A DNA stretch of 12,629 nucleotides from Helicobacter sp. (GTDB lineage: Bacteria > Campylobacterota > Campylobacteria > Campylobacterales > Helicobacteraceae), in assembly GCF_029067145.1 (NCBI RefSeq), contig NZ_JAIEFA010000071.1:1-12629 (forward strand). The letters are read 5' to 3'. Shown in pieces: positions 5,369-12,629 of this stretch. The stretch's first letter is position 1; every line of letters starts with the position of its first letter. The position numbers and the translations under genes are program-made. The notes beneath the pieces were generated by a model. That model searched no databases. It had not been told where the DNA came from and was given only the letters and a program-made list of their open reading frames with translations.

Positions 5369-7410
5369 AACAATATTTAAAAGAATGTGAAATCTTGCAA
5401 GCAAAAATTACACAAAAATCTCCTACGCAAAGATTAATTCTTGCTTGCCAAGACAATCTTAATCCTAATGATTATACTTTGAGTTTTTTTGAAAATTTAC
5501 AACAAAAAGAAGCAGAGCCTATGCAAATTGCGATTATTGGGCAGTTTTCAAGCGGTAAAAGCACTTTTTTAAACGCGCTTTTGGGGCAAGATATTTTGCC
5601 CACAGGGATTACCCCAATTACCTCAAAAGTATGCAAAATCTGCTATGGAGAGGATTATATTTTAGAAATCCTCTATAAAGATGGGCGCAAAGTCTTGCAA
5701 AATATAGATTTTTTGCATAAACTCTCGCGCGAAAATTCTCAAAATATTCATCACTTTTGTCTTTATGCCCCGATTTTGTTTTTGAAAGAAATTAATTTCT
5801 TGGATACACCGGGCTTTAATTCTCAAAATTCTGATGATACGCACACGACATTGAAAATCTTAGAAAATGTAGATGGAATCATCTGGCTTACCCTGATTGA
5901 TAATGCGGGAAAAAATAGTGAAAAAGCGTTACTTAAGGAATTTATTACGAATTTTGCGCAAAAAAGTCTTTGTGTTTTGAATCAAAAGGATAGACTAAAA
6001 GACGAACAAGAGGTGCAAACAAGTTTGGAATATGCAAAAGTGGCGTTTGAGGGAATTTTCTCTGAAGTGATTCCAATCTCTGCCAAACTCGCATTAAGCG
6101 CAAGATTAAATACTCCTCAAAAATTTCTTGAAAACAAACTTCTTTCTTTTGCGCAAACAATCCAAACACTTGCCTTGCAGGATTCCAATGAGGATTCTAA
6201 AAACTCTCAAAATCCACAAGATGTTATGGAATCCTTGAGCGCAACTTATCAGAATCTGCAAGAGGGAATCTGGCAGGAATTAGAAACATTAAACTCTCAA
6301 AATACAGAACAGCGAATGCGGGATTCTAATATGCCTTTGATTTTTGACTTTCTAAATCAAACTATTAAGCCTAAAGCGAGCTTTGCTAAATCTTATAGCA
6401 CACTTAAAAAACTTCGTGAAATGCACATTTTGTTGCATTTGCAATACCATAAAATTAACCAATGTTATTTAATCTTGCAAAGGACTTTGCAAAAAAACCT
6501 ACAAGAATGTATTGCAAATTGCGCTCTTTCGCAAGAAAAAGAACAAAAAATCTTTAATGATTTATATATCGGGCTAGATTTGTGGCTAGATACGCTTGCG
6601 CAAAGAATCTTTAGCGCATTGGAGAAAAAATCCTTTACTTTTGCACAAAAAGAAAAAGGTCTTTTGCGCACAAAATCTGTTGAAACCAATAAAGAAGTGG
6701 TGATTCTCCCGATAGAAAAGCTGCGCATAGAATTGCAAAATCAAGATACGCAATTAGTGAAAGATTATAAGGCACTAAGTGTAAAAATTAAGAACTTTTT
6801 GGATTTATTTGTGCGCTCTATTGGGCAAAATACCAATGCTTTAAAACAAGAATTGGCAAAATGGCAGCATAACGCACCTAAGAGTATTGAACTTTATCTT
6901 GTTGCACCCCAAAGTCAAGCATTGGGCGATTTGCGAGAATTTGCTCAAAATTGTTACGAAAATCTACTAGATGATTTTAACAAAAATGCACTTGTGGCAA
7001 CTTCTTATTTGCGCAGTGAATTGAATGTATTAAGCAATTTTCTAGCTCTTAGCTACAACAATGCAATAGATTTGACTTTGAATCGTTTGGATTTAAAGAT
7101 TAAAAATGCAATCACGAAACACGGTGAGAATCAAGAGGAATTTGCCTTGTTTAATCCGACTTTGGAAAATGTGCGGGAGAGTTTAAACGAAACTTTTTGC
7201 TTTGAACAATTCCAAGCGCGTCTTTTTGGACCAATGAATTGCCTTAAAAAAACTTATGCGCAGTTTTTGAATCAAAACGAACAAACGACACAGGATAAAA
7301 TACAATTAATTACGCAAGCCTCTTTTGAACTTAAGAAAGAAATAGATAAAATTATACGAAATCTGATAGCAATTAAAGCAGAGCAAAAGAGCATTAATGT
7401 GCAAAAATAA
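5362..7410 (+). CDS. Dynamin-like GTPase, second of pair (DLP2-like)
   Basis: This 682-residue protein is the partner of the preceding gene, with the GTPase domain close to the N terminus. It has G1 GQFSSGKS (60-67), the dynamin-type switch I stretch LPTGITPIT (79-87), G3 DTPG (148-151) and G4 NQKD (207-210), all intact. It is therefore the more canonical GTPase of the two. The region from about 230 to the end is predicted helical, as in the neck and trunk of bacterial dynamins. A moderately hydrophobic segment near 548-570 could be a membrane-touching paddle. Overlap by seven bases with the first gene suggests coupled synthesis and a fixed ratio, consistent with a hetero-oligomer. The gene ends 81 bases before the next, with no convincing terminator between. 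Confidence 0.87.
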   Translation: MLKQYLKECEILQAKITQKSPTQRLILACQDNLNPNDYTLSFFENLQQKEAEPMQIAIIGQFSSGKSTFLNALLGQDILPTGITPITSKVCKICYGEDYILEILYKDGRKVLQNIDFLHKLSRENSQNIHHFCLYAPILFLKEINFLDTPGFNSQNSDDTHTTLKILENVDGIIWLTLIDNAGKNSEKALLKEFITNFAQKSLCVLNQKDRLKDEQEVQTSLEYAKVAFEGIFSEVIPISAKLALSARLNTPQKFLENKLLSFAQTIQTLALQDSNEDSKNSQNPQDVMESLSATYQNLQEGIWQELETLNSQNTEQRMRDSNMPLIFDFLNQTIKPKASFAKSYSTLKKLREMHILLHLQYHKINQCYLILQRTLQKNLQECIANCALSQEKEQKIFNDLYIGLDLWLDTLAQRIFSALEKKSFTFAQKEKGLLRTKSVETNKEVVILPIEKLRIELQNQDTQLVKDYKALSVKIKNFLDLFVRSIGQNTNALKQELAKWQHNAPKSIELYLVAPQSQALGDLREFAQNCYENLLDDFNKNALVATSYLRSELNVLSNFLALSYNNAIDLTLNRLDLKIKNAITKHGENQEEFALFNPTLENVRESLNETFCFEQFQARLFGPMNCLKKTYAQFLNQNEQTTQDKIQLITQASFELKKEIDKIIRNLIAIKAEQKSINVQK

Positions 7411-7491
7411 AAAGTGGAATTAGAATTGCTTAATCTACTTTAACGCACCAATAATGGCGGCAAATTTAGGATAAAGACTGAAGGGAAGTTT

Positions 7492-8301
7492 ATGAAAGTA
7501 GAGCTCTTAGAGCCATACATTCAAATCAGCATTGAAAAAGAATCGCAATTTCTAAAACGTGCGGTGGATTTTGCTTATAAGCATTTTTCCAAAGCCTATC
7601 GTCTTTCAAGCTCCGTACTAATCTTGGACGATGGCGAACGTTACAAAAAAGACTATTTTTTGAATTGGGCATATCATGTCGCAATGCAAGAGGAAGCCAA
7701 AAAAGACAGCGAGGATTTCCAAACAATTATTGATAGCAGTTATTTGCCTATTCGTATTAAGATGATTGAAAATCGGGCAGTATTAGAACATATTATCGTG
7801 TCTTTGCAGATTATTCAAAGCTCTTTTGGTAATTCGCAGGTATGTTTGAAACTCAATCGCCCAAGTCGTCTTGCAAGAAGATATTTAAGCTCTTTATTTC
7901 AAGAGTTTGTGTTAAGCTATACAAGACAGGAAATTTTCTTGGATTCTAGCAGTCCTTATTTTTGGGAGAAGCTCATCGGAGCGCTTTCTATTAAAGTGAT
8001 TCATAATATTGTGCTAGATTTTGATTATGAGACTTTCAAAACGCATAATACTTTTGAATGTTTTGAGGAATATTTAACCAAAGAGGAAAAAATCCTCAAA
8101 AAAAGCTATAAGATTCTAGGTTGTGGTTACAATGATGATTTTGAATGTGTGAAAAATCGTTATATTGAACTTGCTAAAATCTATCACCCAGACAATGTTT
8201 ATGGACAAGACAAAAAAATTATTGATGGCTATGCGGAAAAATTCCGCTTAATCAACGAAGCGTATGAAAATATTAAATCCAATTTCAAACGCGTAGCATA
8301 G
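7492..8301 (+). CDS. Protein with C-terminal J domain
   Basis: This is a 269-residue cytoplasmic protein. The last 65 residues form a J domain: helix II (VKNRYIELAKIYHPD), the HPD motif at 232-234 that stimulates DnaK ATPase, and helix III (about 243-262). The first 200 residues match no family I recognise. There is no Gly/Phe region, no zinc motif and no membrane segment, so this is not DnaJ itself but a specialised (class C) co-chaperone that probably brings DnaK to one client or site. AGGGAAG lies just before the ATG. The 81 bases upstream contain only weak promoter-like sequence (GATAAA). The next gene begins ten bases after the stop, so both are probably in one operon. Confidence 0.8.
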   Translation: MKVELLEPYIQISIEKESQFLKRAVDFAYKHFSKAYRLSSSVLILDDGERYKKDYFLNWAYHVAMQEEAKKDSEDFQTIIDSSYLPIRIKMIENRAVLEHIIVSLQIIQSSFGNSQVCLKLNRPSRLARRYLSSLFQEFVLSYTRQEIFLDSSSPYFWEKLIGALSIKVIHNIVLDFDYETFKTHNTFECFEEYLTKEEKILKKSYKILGCGYNDDFECVKNRYIELAKIYHPDNVYGQDKKIIDGYAEKFRLINEAYENIKSNFKRVA

Positions 8302-8311
8302 GGAGCGAAAA

Positions 8312-9190
8312 ATGTCTAATGCAACACAAAAAGAAACCAATTTAAATGACGATGTATTTTCTGCCACGATTCCAGATGATATTTTTGATAGTTTTGAGGA
8401 ATTTAAAGACGAGCCACAAGAGAAACAATCTACAAAACCAAAGGAAAAAGAATATGTGGAATATTCTTTAGAGGATTCCCAAGAGGATTCTAATAAGGGA
8501 CGTTTTTTGGCTTATTTGTTTTTGCTTATTGTGCTAGTTGGATTGATTTTTGGTGGAGGATATTATTTTCTTACACAACCTAGTGGAGAAGCTCTATTAG
8601 GCAAAGCACAACAGATATTGGGATTTCAAACACAGCCTGATATTCCAAATGGAATCGTAGAATCACAAAGAGAGGCTACAAGTGAATTTGCTAAAGAGGA
8701 GGAGATTAAACGCTTGCAAGAAGCACTCTACCAAAAAGAAAAAGAGCTTGCAACGCTTTCGCAGTCCGTAGATAGTTTGAGTTTGTCTGTTAAAGAAATG
8801 CAAAACGCAAATAGTGCAAATTCCAATACAATGGCGAGATTGCGTTACACAATTAAGCCTAAAAAACAAATCATTGCCGAATGTTTTTCTATGGGAGTTG
8901 GAACTTGGGAGATTCCACAAAGTTGCTTGCTTTCCATTGCGACAAAAGTAGATAAAGAATTGCAAGCAGACAAACGCGTCGTTGCCTTTGAGGTGCAAGG
9001 AATCGTAGATACAAATCCTTATCGTGGATTGTCGCCAGAGCTTAAGCAAGAGGGGCTTGCAAGCTTTCGCGCGTGGAATGCGATTCGTGCAATTAATGAC
9101 AAAATCCCCAATGCAACCGTATTTGAGGGTCCAAGCTTGCAGTTAGAAAATAAACGCGGATACAGCATTAAAGCTTATTTTGTTGAATAA
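8312..9190 (+). CDS. Single-span membrane protein with periplasmic domain, function unknown
   Basis: The 292 residues fall into four parts. Residues 1-62 are acidic and disordered and should be cytoplasmic. A transmembrane helix covers about 65-87, and a coiled coil about 121-168. A folded C-terminal domain (about 178-292) should be periplasmic and has two cysteines (191 and 205) that could form a disulfide. The end of this domain, with a Leu-Ser-Pro-Glu stretch, the helix ASFRAWNAIRAI and a final strand, is loosely like the OmpA/MotB peptidoglycan-binding fold, but the key residues are not clear and I do not assign it. GGGAG (8301-8305) is six bases before the ATG. The gene lies between the J-domain gene and nadK and is probably co-transcribed with both. 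Confidence 0.7.
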   Translation: MSNATQKETNLNDDVFSATIPDDIFDSFEEFKDEPQEKQSTKPKEKEYVEYSLEDSQEDSNKGRFLAYLFLLIVLVGLIFGGGYYFLTQPSGEALLGKAQQILGFQTQPDIPNGIVESQREATSEFAKEEEIKRLQEALYQKEKELATLSQSVDSLSLSVKEMQNANSANSNTMARLRYTIKPKKQIIAECFSMGVGTWEIPQSCLLSIATKVDKELQADKRVVAFEVQGIVDTNPYRGLSPELKQEGLASFRAWNAIRAINDKIPNATVFEGPSLQLENKRGYSIKAYFVE

Positions 9191-9191
9191 A

Positions 9192-10061
9192 ATGAGTTTA
9201 AATCCTCCTATTCACACTTTGGGCGTATTTTTGCGCCCTTCTACTCCAGAATTAAAAGCTTATTTTTTAGAATTTCAAAGTTTAGCTTTGGATTTAGGTT
9301 TTAATGTTATTTTGGATTCTTTAAGCGCGGGAATGATTGGTATGCGTGGGTTGAACTTTGAAGAGCTTTGCACGCAATGCGATGCGTTAATTTCCATTGG
9401 AGGGGACGGCACATTGATTTCCACCGCACGACGCTCTTTTGCGTTTGGGAAGCCCATTTTGGGCATTAATATGGGGCATTTGGGATTCCTTACGGATTTG
9501 CAAAAAGAGGAAGTAGAATCCTTTTTACCTAATCTTAAAATGGGAAATTACAATATCGCAAATCATATAATGCTAGAGGGAAAAATACAAAATAATCAAA
9601 AGAACAATGCGAGTTTTTTTGCCTTAAATGACATTATTCTTACGCGTTTAAACGAAGCTTCTATGATTTATTTAAAAGCATATATTGATGGAGAATATTT
9701 TAATGCGTATTATGGCGATGGATTGATTATCGCCACACCTACGGGTTCTACTGCGTATAATATTAGCGCAGGCGGCGCGGTGGTTTATCCCTTTTCGCGC
9801 AATTTGCTTTTAACACCCATTTGTGCGCATTCTTTGACACAGCGTCCGCTGATTTTGCCAAGCAGTTTTGAGATTCAAGTAGAGCTTGGTGAGCAAGGGC
9901 GTTGTAATGTGGTAATTGACGGACAAGAGAGCAAGCCTTTAAAGTTTGGTGAGAAAATCGCGATTCGCGTTCAAGACAATGGCGTGAAGCTGATTCACAA
10001 TGCGCATTGGGATTATTTCAAAATCCTAAAAGAAAAATTCCATTGGGGAGATTTTGAATAA
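9192..10061 (+). CDS. nadK: NAD kinase
   Basis: This enzyme phosphorylates NAD at the 2' position with ATP or polyphosphate, the only route to NADP. The 289 residues carry the family signature GGDGT (70-74) and the second conserved stretch with G-D-G at 175-177, followed by ATPTGSTAYN (181-190) and the Gly-rich ISAGG (191-195). Length fits bacterial NadK. I chose the ATG at 9192, one base after the preceding stop. An in-frame TTG at 9180 would add four residues and overlap the upstream gene; neither start has a good Shine-Dalgarno site, so expression may depend on ribosomes finishing the upstream gene. The stop overlaps the recN start by one base (TAATG). Confidence 0.95.
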   Translation: MSLNPPIHTLGVFLRPSTPELKAYFLEFQSLALDLGFNVILDSLSAGMIGMRGLNFEELCTQCDALISIGGDGTLISTARRSFAFGKPILGINMGHLGFLTDLQKEEVESFLPNLKMGNYNIANHIMLEGKIQNNQKNNASFFALNDIILTRLNEASMIYLKAYIDGEYFNAYYGDGLIIATPTGSTAYNISAGGAVVYPFSRNLLLTPICAHSLTQRPLILPSSFEIQVELGEQGRCNVVIDGQESKPLKFGEKIAIRVQDNGVKLIHNAHWDYFKILKEKFHWGDFE

Positions 10062-11629
10062 TGCAAAAATTGCTCCTTCATCAAATCACCATTAAAGATT
10101 CTCCAATTTTTAAACAAATCACTTTTTCTCCCAGCACACATTTTAATGTTTTTAGCGGGGCGAGTGGAGCGGGAAAATCTGTGCTTATGGAATCGGTGCT
10201 TGCTCTTTTTGGTTTGCGCGAATGCAATGCACAAGTTTTGGAAGCGACTTTGGAATTACAAGGGTTTGGAGAGGAGTTTAAGGGGTTAATTGATGAGGGA
10301 GAGGTAGTTTTGACTTTGACCAAAAAAGACAAGATTCGCTTTTTTTTGAATGCACAAAATATTCCCAAAAAGAAAGTTCAGGCACTTTTTGCTCCCTTTT
10401 TGAAGCATTTAAGCACCAAAGCAGACGATGTGATAAGTGTAGAAAATTTATTTTTGGTGTTTGACTCCTTTTGTTCCTCTAGAGATTCTAAATACAAGGC
10501 TTTATTGCAGGCTTATAGGGATTCTTTTGCGCAATTTTTAGACGCAAAGGCTGCACTTAAAAAACTGCAAGAGGAAGCATTAAAAGTTGCAGAATTGAAA
10601 GAATTTGTGCGCTTTGAGATTCAAAAGTTAGAATCCCTTAATCCCAAAAAAGGAGAGTATGAGGAGCTTTTGGAGCTTAAAAAAGAAATTTCAAAGAAAG
10701 AAAAAATCAATGAAAGCTTGCAAGGGGTGCAAGAGTTTTTGAGTCATCGCTCCAAAGTTTCCCATTTTCTAAACTTGCTTGGTAGCGAAAATGATACGAT
10801 TTTGAATGCCTTAAATGAGTTAGAGGCATTGTGCGAGCAAGAAAGTGAGAGATTGGGCGAGCTAGAAAGTATGAACCCCGAAGAGATTTTGAATCGCTTG
10901 GAAGCCTTAAGTGCATTAAAGCATAGATATGGGGGCGTAGAGGAGGCATTGGAATATTTAGAATCCAAAAAGAAAGAATTAGAAAAATACGAGAATTTGG
11001 ATTCTATTCTAAAGGATTCTATGGCACAATTTGAATCTGCTAAAAAAAGCTTGGTGGAGAGCGCAAATGCTTTGCAAAAGATGCGAGAAAAACAGCTTGC
11101 TAGCTTTAAAGAAACTTTAAGTAATGCGTTAGAATCTCTTAAAATGCCCAAAGCAAAAGTTGCTTTGCGCCCCATTGAGGAGGTGGAATCCTATCTGCCT
11201 TTTGGCAATCAAATCTTGGAGATTTCCCTAAACACTGCGCTTAAAAACCTTAGTGCAGGGGAGTTTAACCGATTTCGTCTTGCGCTTTTGCTTACTCAAA
11301 GCGTGCAAGAAAAAAATCAAGCCATTATTATTCTAGATGAAGTAGATGCGAATTTAAGCGGAGAGGAATCTCAAGGGGTTGCAGAAGCCCTTAAGACACT
11401 CTCTAAAAATTATCAAGTCTTTGCGATTTCTCATCAGTCCCATATGCCGAGTTTAGCCGATACACATTTTTTGATTCAAAAAGGCGCACAAGGTTCAAGC
11501 ATTATTCCTTTGGACAAAGAGGGTAGAATCCGCGAGATTGCGCGTATGATTAGTGGTAATGAAATCACAAAAGAAGCGTTGGATTTTGCCACAAAATGTA
11601 TTGAGGGCAATCAATACAAAAAATCTTAA
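10061..11629 (+). CDS. recN: DNA repair ATPase RecN
   Basis: RecN is an SMC-like ATPase that acts early at double-strand breaks together with RecA. Seen here are the Walker A GASGAGKS (33-40), a long central helical region (about 150-370) giving the antiparallel coiled coil, the ABC signature LSAGE (397-401), the Walker B with D426-E427 (ILDEVDANLSG) and a switch histidine in AISHQSHMP. Head domains at both ends and a coiled coil between them make RecN certain over a transporter ATPase. At 522 residues it is slightly shorter than E. coli RecN (553), as I recall for Helicobacter. GGGGAG lies about ten bases before the ATG. Coupling to nadK by TAATG and the close NFACT gene match the order I recall in H. 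pylori. No SOS box is visible. Confidence 0.95.
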   Translation: MQKLLLHQITIKDSPIFKQITFSPSTHFNVFSGASGAGKSVLMESVLALFGLRECNAQVLEATLELQGFGEEFKGLIDEGEVVLTLTKKDKIRFFLNAQNIPKKKVQALFAPFLKHLSTKADDVISVENLFLVFDSFCSSRDSKYKALLQAYRDSFAQFLDAKAALKKLQEEALKVAELKEFVRFEIQKLESLNPKKGEYEELLELKKEISKKEKINESLQGVQEFLSHRSKVSHFLNLLGSENDTILNALNELEALCEQESERLGELESMNPEEILNRLEALSALKHRYGGVEEALEYLESKKKELEKYENLDSILKDSMAQFESAKKSLVESANALQKMREKQLASFKETLSNALESLKMPKAKVALRPIEEVESYLPFGNQILEISLNTALKNLSAGEFNRFRLALLLTQSVQEKNQAIIILDEVDANLSGEESQGVAEALKTLSKNYQVFAISHQSHMPSLADTHFLIQKGAQGSSIIPLDKEGRIREIARMISGNEITKEALDFATKCIEGNQYKKS

Positions 11630-11638
11630 GATTTTAAT

Positions 11639-12629
11639 ATGAATCTCTTGACATTGCAGAAATTTGCGCATTATTTGAAGCAAACCCCACCGCTGAAATT
11701 GCGCTCCATTTATAGAATCGCGGATAATTTGTTTAAGTTTGACATCAATAGCAATTTGTTTTTTGTGGATTTAAGCAAGGGCAAAAGCACGATTTTTATC
11801 ACGCAAGAAATGCTTATTTCCTCTAAAGTTTATCAAGCTCCTTTTGATAAAAGCTTGCAAAAATACTGCTTCAATTCCTTGATTGTAGATGCAAAGATAG
11901 ATGGAAATAATCGTATTTTGCAGCTTGTTTTGGAGACAAAAAATAGTTACAAGACTTCCCAAGTCGTTTTGCAGGCTGAATTTACGGGTAAAAATACGAA
12001 TCTGATTTTGTTAGATTCCCAAAATATCGTACTAGATGCCCTGCGACATCTTACCAAAGAGCAATCTTTCCGCGAAGTGAGAATCGCAAAGTCGCTTTTG
12101 CCATTACCACAGCCTACAAACGCACCGATACTAAAAGACGAAGGGGAACTCTTTGCCGCATTTGAAAACAACTTTAAGATTCTAAAGGCAAAAGAATTGC
12201 AAGCAAAAATTGCCAAGTCTAGTGCGCAAATTACCCAAAAAATAACCCAATTACAATACCATTTGGAATCCTTAGAGGATAAAAATGCCCTAGAAAACAA
12301 TGCAAAAAAAGAAGCGGATTTAGGGCAGTTGATTTTGCGAAATCTTTATTTGTATCCAGATTTTAAGGGGCGCGAAATCTGCCTAGAAAATGAGAAAATT
12401 ACCTTGCCTCCGCAAGCGCATTCCTTAAGCCATACAGCGCAAATTTTCTTTGAAAACTCCAAAAAGCTCGCTAAAAAAGCCAAAAATATTCATCTACAAG
12501 CGCGTAATTTAGAGGAAAAAATCTTTTTTTATCAAAAACTGCTTCAAATGATACAAAATGTAACAAATTTGAATGATTTGCAAATTTTGGATTCTAATTT
12601 GCAAAAGAAATCTAACATAAAACAAGCAA
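11639..12629 (+). CDS. NFACT family protein, RqcH/FbpA-like (3' end missing)
   Basis: The first 330 residues are visible and the frame is open to the end of the window. The protein begins MNLLTLQKFAHYL, nine bases after the recN stop, with no good Shine-Dalgarno site. NFACT-N features are the beta-rich start with FFVDLSKGKSTIFIT (41-55) and the conserved stretch EFTGKNTNLILLD (about 114-126) followed by a VLDALRH helix. Two coiled-coil segments follow (about 180-225 and from 285), as in the arm of this family. Members bind stalled 60S/50S-peptidyl-tRNA complexes and add alanine tails, or were named fibronectin-binding proteins. The position matching the Asp-Arg pair of Bacillus RqcH reads Asn91-Arg92 here. 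The C-terminal NFACT-R part is not in the window, so full function cannot be judged. Confidence 0.88.
   Translation, partial: MNLLTLQKFAHYLKQTPPLKLRSIYRIADNLFKFDINSNLFFVDLSKGKSTIFITQEMLISSKVYQAPFDKSLQKYCFNSLIVDAKIDGNNRILQLVLETKNSYKTSQVVLQAEFTGKNTNLILLDSQNIVLDALRHLTKEQSFREVRIAKSLLPLPQPTNAPILKDEGELFAAFENNFKILKAKELQAKIAKSSAQITQKITQLQYHLESLEDKNALENNAKKEADLGQLILRNLYLYPDFKGREICLENEKITLPPQAHSLSHTAQIFFENSKKLAKKAKNIHLQARNLEEKIFFYQKLLQMIQNVTNLNDLQILDSNLQKKSNIKQA

Noticed and set aside
7411..7491. Possible sigma54, sigma28 or RNA element in the gap before the J-domain gene
   Set aside because: No match to those promoter consensus sequences and no stable inverted repeat. Only weak AT-rich promoter-like sequence.
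8663..9049. 128-codon minus-strand ORF inside the membrane protein gene
   Set aside because: Antisense shadow without a ribosome site or family resemblance. The + strand frame has domain structure and an operon context.
9180..9191. TTG start for nadK four codons upstream of the ATG
   Set aside because: It overlaps the upstream gene without a ribosome site, and the ATG at 9192 is one base after the upstream stop. The TTG remains possible.
10744..11175. 143-codon minus-strand ORF inside recN
   Set aside because: Ser/Phe/Leu-rich shadow of the recN coiled-coil coding sequence. The + strand frame is clearly RecN.
1..12629. CRISPR array, tRNA, rRNA or prophage genes
   Set aside because: No regularly spaced repeats, no tRNA-like cloverleaf sequence, no rRNA sequence and no integrase, transposase or phage structural gene are visible.

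Overview
The window looks like chromosomal DNA of an epsilonproteobacterium, most probably an enterohepatic Helicobacter. It is AT-rich and carries a Campylobacter-type major outer membrane porin, a tandem pair of dynamin-like GTPases like the Campylobacter jejuni DLP1/DLP2 pair, and the block nadK-recN-NFACT, which I recall in the same order in H. pylori. Every protein gene longer than 23 codons lies on the + strand. The first (porin) and last (NFACT) genes are cut by the window ends.

Layout. At 1-1269 is the 3' part of the porin gene, closed by a strong intrinsic terminator (1296-1330). A stretch of about 520 bases without a long gene follows (1331-1853). Its left half (1404-1503) holds a run of short perfect hairpins. 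Its right half (about 1553-1735) holds what I read as an unannotated type I toxin-antitoxin locus: a 22-23 codon gene on the minus strand for a very hydrophobic peptide, with its own Shine-Dalgarno site and -10 box. Inside the peptide gene, on the + strand, sits a perfect TTGACA-17-TATAAT promoter that would make an antisense RNA over the start codon, ribosome site and leader. The leader can fold into two mutually exclusive hairpins, and the 5' and 3' parts of the predicted message are complementary.

At 1854-7410 is a tightly coupled set: a 12-helix MFS transporter followed by two dynamin-like proteins, with start/stop overlaps of 4 and 7 bases. At 7492-11629 come a protein with a C-terminal J domain, a single-span membrane protein with a periplasmic C-terminal domain, NAD kinase and RecN, packed with gaps or overlaps of about 10 bases or less. 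The NFACT (RqcH/FbpA-like) gene begins 9 bases after recN and runs off the end.

How the genes may work together. The dynamin pair probably remodels or tethers membranes. The J-domain protein and the membrane-anchored protein form the next unit and have no function I can assign. NadK, RecN and NFACT are housekeeping functions in NADP supply, double-strand break repair and ribosome quality control. The main discovery candidate is the small hydrophobic peptide and antisense promoter cassette between the porin and the MFS gene.
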